Shown here in pieces: positions 23,746 through 31,686 of a stretch of DNA of 64,000 bases. Below the pieces are notes generated by a model. It ran no database searches, was not told where the DNA came from, and saw only the letters and a list, made by a program, of their open reading frames with translations. Source of the DNA: Cryptosporangium arvum DSM 44712. Lineage in GTDB: Bacteria; Actinomycetota; Actinomycetes; Mycobacteriales; Cryptosporangiaceae. The stretch's first letter is position 1. Every line of letters starts with the position of its first letter. The stretch spans positions 2,170,001-2,234,000 of the forward strand of contig NZ_KK073874.1 of NCBI RefSeq assembly GCF_000585375.1, in the 5' to 3' direction. The translations under genes and the position numbers were made by a program.

Positions 23746-24633
23746 GTGGTCATCCGCGTCACCGAACGCTCGCTCTCCATGAACGCGATGCGCGGGCTGC
23801 AGGCGAACCAGGGCCGGCTGAGCAAGACCGAGGAACAGCTGACCAGCGGCAAGCTGATCTCGAAGCCGTCGGACTCGCCGACCGGCACGATGACCGCGAT
23901 GCTGTTGCGCAGCGACATGCGCACCCAGGAGCAGTACGCGCGCAACGCCGCCGACGGCAAGAACTGGCTCAACACGATCGACTCCACGCTGGGCGCGACG
24001 CACGACAACGGCCTGCGCGTGCGTGACCTGATGCTGCAGGGCATGTCGGCCGGGGCCGGCGGCTCGGACACCGCGCGGGCGGGCATCGCCGCCGAGATCG
24101 ACCAGATCCGCGACGCGATGATCGGCCTGGCCAACACCAAGTACATCGACCGGCCGATCTTCGGCGGCACCACCGAGGGCCCGTCGGCGTACGACAAGGA
24201 CGGCACCTACCTCGGTGATTCCGGCGCGGTCACCCGGACGATCGCCGAGGGCACCAAGCTGCGGGTGGACGCCGGCGGCGAGGAGGTCTTCGGCACCGGC
24301 GACAACCAGGTCTTCAAGGTGCTCGCCGACATCTCCGAGCACCTGAAGAGCGACCCGTCGCAGCTCTCGGACGACCTGGACCGCCTGGACACCGCGCTGA
24401 CCACGATCCGCACCGCCCAGGCCAGCGTCGGCGCGCGGTCGAACCGCGTCGACTCCATGCAGCAGACCGCCAACGACCGACATCTGGAACTTCAGACCCA
24501 GCTGACCGAGGTCGAGGACATCGACCTGCCCAAAACCATCACGGACATGACCTTGCAGCAGACCGCGTATCAAGCCGCGCTGGGCGCTACCGCCAAGGTC
24601 ATCCAGCCCTCCCTGATGGATTTCCTCCGCTGA
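23746..24633 (+). CDS. flgL: Hook-filament junction protein 3, FlgL
   Basis: FlgL is the second junction protein, related to flagellin. The 295-residue protein has a flagellin-like N-terminus (MVIRVTERSLSMNAMRGLQA, LTSGKLISKPSDSPTGTMTA) and C-terminus (LQQTAYQAALGATAKVIQPS). The GTG start lies 11 nt after the flgK stop, so the three genes flgN-flgK-flgL form one operon. Confidence 0.95.
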   Translation: MVIRVTERSLSMNAMRGLQANQGRLSKTEEQLTSGKLISKPSDSPTGTMTAMLLRSDMRTQEQYARNAADGKNWLNTIDSTLGATHDNGLRVRDLMLQGMSAGAGGSDTARAGIAAEIDQIRDAMIGLANTKYIDRPIFGGTTEGPSAYDKDGTYLGDSGAVTRTIAEGTKLRVDAGGEEVFGTGDNQVFKVLADISEHLKSDPSQLSDDLDRLDTALTTIRTAQASVGARSNRVDSMQQTANDRHLELQTQLTEVEDIDLPKTITDMTLQQTAYQAALGATAKVIQPSLMDFLR

Positions 24634-24711
24634 CCGCGGACCACAGACGGCGCCATGCCGAAACGAGAAACCGACCGATCAGCCCCGCAGTTGAACAACC
24701 AGGAGGAGTAC

Positions 24712-25197
24712 ATGTCACCACGAACCAAGTCCGCGAAGTCTTCCACTGACATGGCAACGGACATGTCCCTCGAGGCGTCCGCGCAGAACGCGGAGGCGAA
24801 GGCCGCGGCTGCCGGCGAGCAGCTGCCGACCATCGAGTTCGTGTCGCCCATGCCCGGCTTCCCGGGACACAAGAGTTTCGTGCTGGTCCGCCTCGACGAG
24901 GTCGGCCTGCTGAACTCCCTGCGGTCGGTGGACGACCCCGAGCTGCGCTTCATCACGATCGCACCGCACCAGTTCTTCCCGGAGTACGCACCGGAGATCG
25001 ACGACGAGACGCTGGCCGCGATGGGGACCAAGGACCCCAGCCAGCTGCTCGTGCTGTTGATCGTGACTGCCGGTGACACCCCGCGGGACTCGACGGCGAA
25101 TCTGATGGCGCCGATCGTCGTCGACCCGATGACGATGAAGGCGGCGCAGTGCGTACTGACCGGGAGCAACCTGCCGGTGCGCGCTCCCCTCGCCTAG
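24712..25197 (+). CDS. fliW: Flagellar assembly factor FliW
   Basis: FliW binds flagellin and allosterically inhibits CsrA, coupling flagellin translation to its export. The 161-residue protein contains the family stretches [40 protein letters not shown] and [20 protein letters not shown]. The start is ATG 24712, preceded by a near-perfect AGGAGGAG (24701-24708); an in-frame ATG at 24655 lacks a ribosome site. The first ~30 residues are a Ser/Ala/Glu-rich extension absent from Bacillus FliW. csrA follows 52 nt later. Confidence 0.93.
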   Translation: MSPRTKSAKSSTDMATDMSLEASAQNAEAKAAAAGEQLPTIEFVSPMPGFPGHKSFVLVRLDEVGLLNSLRSVDDPELRFITIAPHQFFPEYAPEIDDETLAAMGTKDPSQLLVLLIVTAGDTPRDSTANLMAPIVVDPMTMKAAQCVLTGSNLPVRAPLA

Positions 25198-25249
25198 CCC
25201 GTCGCTCGGCTACGCTGCGGGTACTCGTCCTCGAGGGGGGATACCGCCC

Positions 25250-25492
25250 GTGCTCGTGCTGACCCGTCGGCCCGGTGAGAGCGTGATGGTCGGTGATGAC
25301 GTCGTCATCACCGTGCTCGAAGTCCGGGGGGACGTGGTCCGGCTCGGCATCCGGGCCCCCCGCAGTGTGCCCGTGCATCGGGAAGAGGTCTTTCTCGAGT
25401 TGCGCGCCGCCAACCAGGAAGCGGCGTCGTCCAGCGAGGACGCGGTCCAGGCGCTCAGCCGCCTGATCGGCAGCGACGGCGAGAAGGGCTGA
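25250..25492 (+). CDS. csrA: Translational regulator CsrA
   Basis: CsrA is a small dimeric RNA-binding protein that represses translation at GGA sites. The 80-residue protein begins [20 protein letters not shown], and has the core [15 protein letters not shown] with the RNA-contacting Arg44, plus a C-terminal helical extension. The GTG start has GAGGGGGG about 9 nt upstream. Directly after fliW, it completes the FliW-CsrA pair; its likely target is the fliC leader in this window. A strong hairpin follows the stop. Confidence 0.97.
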   Translation: MLVLTRRPGESVMVGDDVVITVLEVRGDVVRLGIRAPRSVPVHREEVFLELRAANQEAASSSEDAVQALSRLIGSDGEKG

Positions 25493-25506
25493 CCGGAGCG
25501 GTCTCA

Positions 25507-25541
25507 GGGCCGCGTTCCACCACCGTGGTGGAACGCGGCCC
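25507..25541 (+). terminator. Terminator after csrA
   Basis: A perfect 16-bp stem (GGGCCGCGTTCCACCA and its complement) with a CCG loop begins 15 nt after the csrA stop. Only a few T residues follow, which is usual for actinobacterial terminators. It ends the fliW-csrA unit. Confidence 0.85.
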
Positions 25542-25611
25542 CGCGCCCGTTTGGTCTTCGGGGCCTTCGGGGTACCAGCGCTGCATACCCGAGTGATGGA
25601 GGAGGCCCCCG

Positions 25612-25869
25612 GTGTCGTCTGTGACCGAGAACCCCGAGGTCGTGTCGGACAACGTCGGTCAGTCCGACGCGGTGGACGCCGTCGAGCTGGCCGAAGTCGT
25701 CGAAGAGGGCATCGCGGCCGCGTACGAGCAGGCCGCCGGTGCGCCCGTCGAGGCCGCGCTGGAGACCGTGCTCGACGAGGAACAGGCCCGTGGCGTCGAG
25801 CTGAACGAGGAGTTCGCCCGTCCCTTCGCCGAGGCGATCAGCCGCGGCGAGGATCCCCTCTCGAATTAA
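25612..25869 (+). CDS. Small acidic protein of unknown function
   Basis: An 85-residue, Glu/Ala/Val-rich, strongly acidic protein with no membrane segment; I recognise no family. It is supported as a gene by a GTG start with GGAGGAGG about 6 nt upstream, by GC-rich third positions, and by its position as a separate unit after the csrA terminator. The centre (DAVELAEVVEEGIAAAYEQA) looks like one amphipathic helix. Function unknown; its neighbours are csrA and a PAC2-family gene. Confidence 0.65.
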   Translation: MSSVTENPEVVSDNVGQSDAVDAVELAEVVEEGIAAAYEQAAGAPVEAALETVLDEEQARGVELNEEFARPFAEAISRGEDPLSN

Positions 25870-25910
25870 AGGCCGGGGCACCCGCGCCGGTACGGTGGGA
25901 GTGGGTGCCC

Positions 25911-25926
25911 CCACGGAATTCCGTGG
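25911..25926. promoter_or_regulatory. 16-bp perfect palindrome upstream of the PAC2 gene
   Basis: CCACGGAATTCCGTGG is self-complementary over 16 bp and lies about 95 nt before the PAC2 start. It follows a 9-bp inverted repeat (GGGGCACCC 25875-25883 / GGGTGCCCC 25903-25911) that may terminate the preceding small gene. Candidate operator. Confidence 0.45.
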
Positions 25927-26019
25927 CGCTCGGCTGACTTGCAACGGGTGAGCCGTGGAGGCTCCTTCGCCAGGCACCCCCGCCTGGTGACGAGCCCGCT
26001 GTCTGGAGAGGTCGCCGTC

Positions 26020-26943
26020 ATGCCGGACCCTGCGGAGCTGTACGAGATCGTCGGCGACTGGGAACCTCCCGCGGACAGTGGGCTGGTTCTGCTGCACGCC
26101 CTCGACGGTTTCCTCGACGCCGGCTCGGCCGCACAGCTCGCCGCCAACCACCTCGTGGAGACGCTCGACGGCGAGATCGTCGCGCGCTTCGACATCGATC
26201 TGCTGCACGACTACCGGGCGCGCCGCCCCCCGATGGTGTTCGTCGAGGACCACTACGAGTCCTACACGCCGCCGCAGCTGGTCGTACACGCGCTCAAAGA
26301 CTCCACCGGGGTGCCGTTCCTGCTGCTCAACGGCCCCGAGCCTGACGTCATGTGGGAGCGGTTCACCAGCGCGGTCGGCCAGATCGCCGAACGCTTCGGC
26401 GTCCGGCTGGTCGTCGGTCTCGGCGGGGTGCCGATGACCGTTCCGCACACCCGGCCCACCACGCTCACCGCCCACGGAACCCGGCCGGAGCTGGTGCGGC
26501 GCACCAACGTGTGGCGCGGCAACCTGCGCATCCCCGGTAGCGCGTCCGCGTTGCTGGAGCTGCGGCTCGGGGAGCGCGGCCAGGACGCGATCGGCTTCGT
26601 CGCGCACGTTCCGCACTACCTGGCGTCGGTGGAGTTCCCGCAGGCCTCGGCCGCGCTGCTCGACGGTGTCGCGGAGGAGACCGGGCTGCTGCTGCCGGTC
26701 GGGTCGCTGCACCAGGCCGGGGTCACCCGCCTGCGCGAGATCGACGCCCAGCTCGCGGACGACCCGCAGGCGGTCGGCGTCGTCAAGGCGCTCGAGGAGC
26801 AGTACGACTCGTTCGTGTCGAACCGCCAGCAGGCCGAACTCGGCGGCGAAATGGACGACAACGTACCCAGCGGCGAGGAGCTCGGCGCCGAACTCGAGCG
26901 CTTCCTGGCCCAGCTCGAACGCGGAGACGACGACAGCCGCTAG
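26020..26943 (+). CDS. PAC2-family protein
   Basis: A member of the PAC2 family (proteasome-assembly-chaperone-like), common in actinobacteria; its exact role there is not established. The 307-residue protein shows the family pattern LVLLHALDGFLDAGSAAQLA, HDYRARRPPMVFVEDHYESY, FLLLNGPEPDVMWERF and VVGLGGVPMTVPHTRP. The C-terminus is charged and helical (SGEELGAELERFLAQLE). ATG 26020 has GGAGAGG 9 nt upstream; an ORF extension to 25939 has no ribosome site. A small membrane-protein gene follows 35 nt downstream. Confidence 0.88.
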   Translation: MPDPAELYEIVGDWEPPADSGLVLLHALDGFLDAGSAAQLAANHLVETLDGEIVARFDIDLLHDYRARRPPMVFVEDHYESYTPPQLVVHALKDSTGVPFLLLNGPEPDVMWERFTSAVGQIAERFGVRLVVGLGGVPMTVPHTRPTTLTAHGTRPELVRRTNVWRGNLRIPGSASALLELRLGERGQDAIGFVAHVPHYLASVEFPQASAALLDGVAEETGLLLPVGSLHQAGVTRLREIDAQLADDPQAVGVVKALEEQYDSFVSNRQQAELGGEMDDNVPSGEELGAELERFLAQLERGDDDSR

Positions 26944-26978
26944 GTGTCACGGGGCCCGCGGCGGGGAACGGTGTTCGC

Positions 26979-27257
26979 ATGAATCCGCTCGCCCGGGCCC
27001 GCCACCACCGGCGGCCGCGCTGGATCGCCTCGGGCTTCTTCTGGGGCGTGCTGGTGCTGGCCGACCTGGCGATCCTCAGCCTGTGGGTCACGCTCGGCAC
27101 GTTGCTGCTCGGCGTGGTCTTCGCCGGCGGCTTCCTGCTGCGTCGCCGGCGGCTGCTCGCCGCCGGCGCGGCACCGGTGGTGCTGAGCCCGGCAGGCACC
27201 CCGCTGGAGGCACCGCCGGCCGGGATCGTCCCGCCGACGCCGGGTGACCCCGCGTGA
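26979..27257 (+). CDS. Small predicted membrane protein
   Basis: A 92-residue protein with an Arg/His-rich N-terminus (LARARHHRRPRW), a hydrophobic stretch of about 35 residues (about 17-52, able to form two short helices), an RRRR stop-transfer signal and a Pro/Ala-rich tail. No family recognised. It is codirectional with the PAC2 gene (35-nt gap) and may be cotranscribed with it. The ATG start is the only good candidate. Confidence 0.65.
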   Translation: MNPLARARHHRRPRWIASGFFWGVLVLADLAILSLWVTLGTLLLGVVFAGGFLLRRRRLLAAGAAPVVLSPAGTPLEAPPAGIVPPTPGDPA

Positions 27258-27292
27258 GTCGTTGAGACCACGCGCGCTTCTACAGTGGCCGG

Positions 27293-27721
27293 GTGAACAA
27301 ACCCGCGCTGGCGCAGCAACTGGACCTCGAGCCGCACCCGGAGGGCGGGTGGTACCGGCAGACCTGGCGGTCGCCGGTCTCGTTCGTCCCCGCCGGGTAC
27401 CCGGGCCCGCGCGCGGCCGCGACCGCGATCTACTTCCTGCTCGCGCCGGGGGAGGAGTCCCGCTGGCACGTCGTCCGGTCCGACGAGATGTGGCTCTGGC
27501 AGAGCGGTGGTCCGCTCACCCTGCGGATCGCTTCCGCCCCCGATGCCGACGACGTGCGCTCCGTGACGCTGGGCCCGGATCTCGACGCCGGGCAGCAGCT
27601 GCAGGGGTTGGTACCCGGTGGCCAGTGGCAGGCCGCCGCCCCGGCGGGGGAGACGCCGGTGCTGGTGAGCTGCGTGGTCGCGCCCGGGTTCGAGTACGAG
27701 GACTGGCAGCTCAGCGAGTGA
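27293..27721 (+). CDS. Cupin-fold DUF985 protein
   Basis: The 142-residue protein matches the cupin_5/DUF985 family: HPEGGWYRQTWRSP near the N-terminus, AATAIYFLLAPGEESRWHVV, SDEMWLWQSGGPLTLRI, and a C-terminal segment VLVSCVVAPGFEYEDWQL. The family is a small beta-barrel of uncertain enzymatic role. The start is GTG 27293, with a TACAGT -10-like element ending 6 nt upstream, so the mRNA could be leaderless. Its 3' end overlaps the convergent GNAT gene by 11 nt. Confidence 0.85.
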   Translation: MNKPALAQQLDLEPHPEGGWYRQTWRSPVSFVPAGYPGPRAAATAIYFLLAPGEESRWHVVRSDEMWLWQSGGPLTLRIASAPDADDVRSVTLGPDLDAGQQLQGLVPGGQWQAAAPAGETPVLVSCVVAPGFEYEDWQLSE

Positions 27722-28223
27722 GCATCGCCAGCGGATAGCCCTCGGGCGTCAGCCGCAGCGCGGCCACGACCTCGAAGCCGAACCGCTGGTAGAGGCGTTG
27801 GCTGGAGGGGGTCGTGGCCTCGAGGTAGGCGGGTCCGCCGATGCGACCGAGCCGGTGGGCGAGCAGCGCGCTCCCGATCCCGGCGCGACGAGCGGCGGCC
27901 ACGACCGCGATGTCGGAGAGATACCAGTGCGGCTCCTCCGGCCGGTGAGGTTGGCGGGAGTGGGTTTCGTCGGTGGGTGCTATCCAGGCGGCGACCCCGA
28001 GAAGGGGGCTGTCTTCCTCCCGCCGGGCGGTGTCCACGACCCCGGAGGCGAAGGCACCCCCCAGGAACCCCGCCGTGTAGAACGCGGTGAGCTGCCGGAG
28101 CCGATCACCCGGCCCTCTGGGCACCACCACCTCGACCACCGGATCGTCCCGTAACGCGGCCGCGACGATCGCGGCACAGGTCGGGATTTCCTCGCGCAGA
28201 GCTGGGCGGATGATCAGGCTCAT
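27711..28223 (-). CDS. GNAT-family N-acetyltransferase
   Basis: A 170-residue acetyl-CoA-dependent acetyltransferase. The acetyl-CoA-binding motif A is visible (LSDIAVVAAARRAGIGSALL), followed by the end of the fold (YLEATTPSSQRLYQRFGFEV). The ATG start has GAGGAG about 8 nt upstream. The substrate cannot be predicted. It is convergent with the cupin gene; its 5' side borders a 1.9-kb gene-free stretch. Confidence 0.9.
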   Translation of the reverse strand: MSLIIRPALREEIPTCAAIVAAALRDDPVVEVVVPRGPGDRLRQLTAFYTAGFLGGAFASGVVDTARREEDSPLLGVAAWIAPTDETHSRQPHRPEEPHWYLSDIAVVAAARRAGIGSALLAHRLGRIGGPAYLEATTPSSQRLYQRFGFEVVAALRLTPEGYPLAMLTR

Positions 28224-28713
28224 CGGCGACTCCTCACCTGGTACCCCAGCGTCCCAGCCGGACGGACCCCCTTCGAGCGGCTATCCACAGATTTGTGCTG
28301 CTCCTGTTCCGGACCCGGTGCGGCGGCCAGGATGGGTGCATGAGGGATCGGGGCGCCCGAGGCGGGCCTCGGGCGGGCCGATCCCACCAGGCTGGTCAGC
28401 GACCCCTGATGGTGCTGTCCTTTCGTGCTTCGAACTCGCGGCGAAGACCCATCCTCGAGCGATCGCCGCAGACCCACCCCGAGGTGCAGCCGACCCGGAT
28501 CAAGCCAGCCGGCACGATCCGCGCTCCGAGCCCAGGCCGCCCTGAACAGAGCCGACCGGCTTTCTGCCCGGAGCGGGGTTGGGTCCGAGGCCGGAGCCGG
28601 TGCTTGAGCCGGGTCGGAGTCAGAGTTGGAGCGGGATCCAAGGTCAGAACCGAGGCCGGGGCCGAAGTCAGAGCGGAGGCCTCGAGCCGGAGTTAGAGCC
28701 GGTCCTGGAGTCA

Positions 28714-28763
28714 GGGCCTGGAGCTGGGTCCGGAGTCGGGGCCTGGAGCTGGGTCCGGAGTCG
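28714..28763 (+). repeat. 25-nt tandem duplication
   Basis: Two exact adjacent copies of a 25-nt unit (starting GGGCCTGGAGCTGGG, ending GGAGTCG) lie within a longer stretch of degenerate GGAGCYGGAGYCGG-type sequence (28570-28830). Confidence 0.9.
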
Positions 28764-29185
28764 GGGCCGGCGCCGGGCCGGAGCCAAGGCCGGGCTGGAG
28801 CCGGAGTGAGGCTGGAGCCGAAGCGGGGCCGGGCCGAGCCGCGCCGCCGGAACGGATGTGAACGGATTCCTCCGAGCCGCTGACCCTACGGTGGCTTCTA
28901 GCAGTGCATTGTCCGAAGCCGTCGCCGAGAACGGGGCCACTCGAACCCGTCCCGAAACCACACCGCCGTGCCCGCCGAAAGGAGCCCATTTCAAGGAGTC
29001 TCCCTGAGAACCCGGGCGCACCGAACCGGACTATTCGAGCGAGCGCGGAGCCGCGACCACCACGATTCACCGGCACGCGGCGATCCCAGTTCATCGTCGA
29101 GCCCTACCCCCGCTCGCCGTCGAGCCCTACCCCCGCCCGCCGTCGAGCCGCGCCTCCGCTCGCCGTGAGTGGCACCCTGGCCCGC

Positions 29186-29780
29186 CATCGAGTGGTGCCC
29201 GGCCCATCATCGAGTGGCACGTGGGTCGTCACCGAGCGGCGCTTGGGCCCGTCATCGGGCGGCACCCAGAGCCTCATAAGGCGGGGCTCCAGCGTGTGGC
29301 CGAGTTGTGGTGCGGCCCGTCATCGAGTGGTGTTCGGGCAGGTGGTGGGTATGTCACTGAACAGTTTTCGGGCGGCTCAGCGTGTGGGTGTGCGGTGCTC
29401 CGTGCCGTCATCGGGTGGTGTCCAGGCAGGTGGTTGGGTGGTGCCGCTGGGCTGTTATCGGGCGCGGCCCAGCGTGTGGCCGGGGAGCGCCCCAAGTCAT
29501 CATCGGGAAGAGCCCTGCATGTGTCCGGGCAGCGCCCCGGCCATCGTCGGGTGGCGTTCGGGCAGGTGGTACCCCTGAGCTGTCGTCCGTCAAAGCTCCA
29601 GAGCGTGGTCGGGCGGTGCGCCGGCTCGGAATTGGGCGGTAGCCCGGCTCGGAATCGAGTGGTGTCCCGGCCAGGTGGTTCGGTGGTTCCACCGACTCGT
29701 CATTCAGCAGGGGCTCCACCATGCGATCGTGCGGTGGCCCGGCTCAAATCAAGTCGTCTACCGGCGCGGGATCGGGCGGT
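29186..29780 (+). repeat. Degenerate interspersed repeat family
   Basis: About a dozen copies of a core close to CATCGAGTGGTG / CATCGGGTGGTG recur at irregular intervals (for example 29186, 29205, 29321, 29408, 29538, 29670). Several are followed by TTCGGGCAGGTGG or TCCGGCCAGGTGG. A second element, CAGCGTGTGG, occurs three times. The copies are diverged, so this is an old expanded array. Confidence 0.7.
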
Positions 29781-29907
29781 GCGCCGGCTGAGTGAACGAG
29801 CAGAACCTGCCCCGGCCGGGCGGCGCTCACCCCGCGCCCGGATCTCTGCGCCGACATCCGCAGGACCAGCCCACCCTCGGAGCCGACCCCGGAACAAGCG
29901 CCCGAAC

Positions 29908-29955
29908 ACGCTCGGACGCTCGGACGCTCGGACGCTCGGACGCTCGGACGCTCGG
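29908..29955 (+). repeat. Six exact copies of ACGCTCGG
   Basis: An octamer microsatellite, (ACGCTCGG)6 followed by AC. The copies are identical, which suggests recent slippage or selection. Confidence 0.95.
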
Positions 29956-30069
29956 ACAAGGCTCTGCGGGGGCATCGAACACCGCTACGGGCACCCGGCA
30001 CACCCCCGGCGGCCGGAGGACGGAGCCGCGACCACCTACGGCGCGGCGGGACGACTCGGCCGCAGCCCA

Positions 30070-30101
30070 CGAAGGCCGGTCGCGGAAGCGACCGGCCTTC
30101 G
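30070..30101 (-). terminator. Terminator after narK
   Basis: A perfect 14-bp stem (CGAAGGCCGGTCGC / GCGACCGGCCTTCG) with a GGAA tetraloop lies 23 nt downstream of the narK stop on the minus strand. No U-tract. Confidence 0.85.
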
Positions 30102-30124
30102 CCCGGCAGGCGTGATCCGAGCTT

Positions 30125-31507
30125 TCAGACGCCCGCCAGCCGCGACGGAGACCTGCGCAGGTACACGAACCACGTGACCGCGAAGCACACCGCGTAGAGG
30201 GCGATGAAGCCCACGTACGCCGCGTCCGCGTTCTGGTACGTGAGGAACGACTGGCGGAAGACGATCTGCACGAGCGCACCCCCGCAGGCCCCGATCGCGC
30301 CCGCGACACCGACCAGGGCGCTGGAGAGGCGCCGCGCCTCGTTGACCTCCCAGTCGGCGTCGGCGCCGTCGGCCGCGTTGCGCTGGGCCTTGGCACGGAA
30401 GATCGCCGGGATCATCTTGTAGGTCGAGCCGTTCCCGACGCCGCTCAGGACGAACAGCGCGATGAAACCGACGTAGAACAGGGCCAGCGACTTCTGCTGC
30501 GACGCCATCAGCACGAGGGCGGCGAACAGGCCCATGCCGACGAACGTCCAGAGCGTGATCCGGGCGCCGCCGAACCGGTCGGCCAGCCAGCCGCCGGCCG
30601 GGCGGGCGATCGAGCCGAGCAGCGGGCCGAGGAAGATCACTTTCAGGGCGTCCACCGGCGTGACGCCCTGGACGGCGATCAGCACCTGGCCGAACGCGAA
30701 GCTGAAGCCGATGAACGAGCCGAACGTGCCGATGTACAGCAGCGACATGATCCAGCTGTGCCGGTCGCGGACGACGTCACGCATCGCGCGCTTGTCGTTC
30801 GAGGCGTGGGTGAGGTTGTCCATGCGCACGGCCGAGAGCACGGTGACGACGAGGATCAGCGGGAGGTAGAGCCCCGGAACCAGCCGCGGTTCGACGCTCG
30901 CCGCGACGCCGCCGGCTGCCGCCAGCACGATCAGGCCGACGACCTGCACCAACGCGACGCCCAGGTTGCCGCCGGCGGCGTTCAGGCCGAGGGCCATGCC
31001 CTTGAGCCGGTTCGGGTAGAACGCGTTGATGTTGGCCATCGAGCTGGAGAAGTTGCCGCCGCCGACGCCGGCGAAGGCCGCCAGGATCAGCAGCGTGCCG
31101 AACGACACGCCTGGTTCGAGCAGCGCCGCGGTCAGGATCGACGGGACGAGCAGCAGCGACGCCGAGACGATCGTCCAGTTCCGGCCGCCGAACTTCGCCA
31201 CCGCGAACGTGTAGGGCAGGCGCAGGAACGCTCCGACGAACGCCGGGACGGCGGTGAGCAGGAACTTGTCGTCGGGGGTCAGGCCGTAGGCGTCGGCCGG
31301 GAGGAACAGCACCAGAACGGACCACATGGTCCAGATCGAGAACCCGATGTGCTCGGAAAGAATCGAGAAGATCAGGTTGCGGCGGGCGATGGCCGCGCCT
31401 CCGGACGCCCAGAAGGCCGGGTCCTCGGGGCGCCAGTCGTCGATCCATCGACCGGATCGGCGTGGGGCAACTGTGGGGTCAACGGGGGTGATCGTGGGCG
31501 CAGCCAT
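30125..31507 (-). CDS. narK: Nitrate/nitrite transporter, NarK (MFS, NNP family)
   Basis: This is a major-facilitator membrane transporter for nitrate uptake or nitrate/nitrite exchange. The 460-residue protein has about 12 hydrophobic helices and the nitrate signature FAGVGGGNFSSSMANINAFY followed by PNRLKGMALGLNAAGGNLGV. The second half has the matching GxG-rich helix (LFVLSGVGNGSTYKMIPAIF). ATG 31507 has GAGAGGG upstream; an in-frame extension to 31603 is unlikely. No nitrate or nitrite reductase genes are in the window. It is divergent from the GGDEF-EAL gene. Confidence 0.93.
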   Translation of the reverse strand: MAAPTITPVDPTVAPRRSGRWIDDWRPEDPAFWASGGAAIARRNLIFSILSEHIGFSIWTMWSVLVLFLPADAYGLTPDDKFLLTAVPAFVGAFLRLPYTFAVAKFGGRNWTIVSASLLLVPSILTAALLEPGVSFGTLLILAAFAGVGGGNFSSSMANINAFYPNRLKGMALGLNAAGGNLGVALVQVVGLIVLAAAGGVAASVEPRLVPGLYLPLILVVTVLSAVRMDNLTHASNDKRAMRDVVRDRHSWIMSLLYIGTFGSFIGFSFAFGQVLIAVQGVTPVDALKVIFLGPLLGSIARPAGGWLADRFGGARITLWTFVGMGLFAALVLMASQQKSLALFYVGFIALFVLSGVGNGSTYKMIPAIFRAKAQRNAADGADADWEVNEARRLSSALVGVAGAIGACGGALVQIVFRQSFLTYQNADAAYVGFIALYAVCFAVTWFVYLRRSPSRLAGV

Positions 31508-31686
31508 CGGGATTCCCTCTCGGTCCGGCGTCCGACCGACCGTAAAAATCCGCTGTTTCCCCGCGGTTGGCCGTGCGCGACGCCCGCGCAACATCTCCCG
31601 CACGTTGCGGAACGGTGGCGGTGCGGAGAGAACGTTGCCGACGGGCCGCGCGTGGTCGACAGGACGCTCGTGAGGGGGCGACGCGA

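Larger units (their letters stand above)
28224..30069. other. Gene-free, repeat-rich intergenic stretch
   Basis: No credible gene here. Open frames exist on both strands, but their products are Arg/Pro/Gly/Ser mixtures without domain-like segments, codon bias or ribosome sites. Three repetitive zones are visible: purine-biased GAGCCGG-like DNA at about 28570-28830, a degenerate ATCGRGYGGYG repeat at about 29186-29780, and an exact 8-nt array at 29908-29955. The stretch lies between the GNAT gene and the narK terminator and may be decayed sequence or a non-coding locus. Confidence 0.7.

Noticed and set aside
24634-24711. FliA-type promoter before fliW (a GCCGAA box at about 24656)
   Set aside because: No CTCA element at the required distance; fliW is probably read from the flgN promoter or an unrecognised one.
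29221-30177. A 318-codon plus-strand frame across the repeat region
   Set aside because: Its codon use and composition do not fit a gene, it runs through the repeats and the narK terminator, and into the narK coding end.
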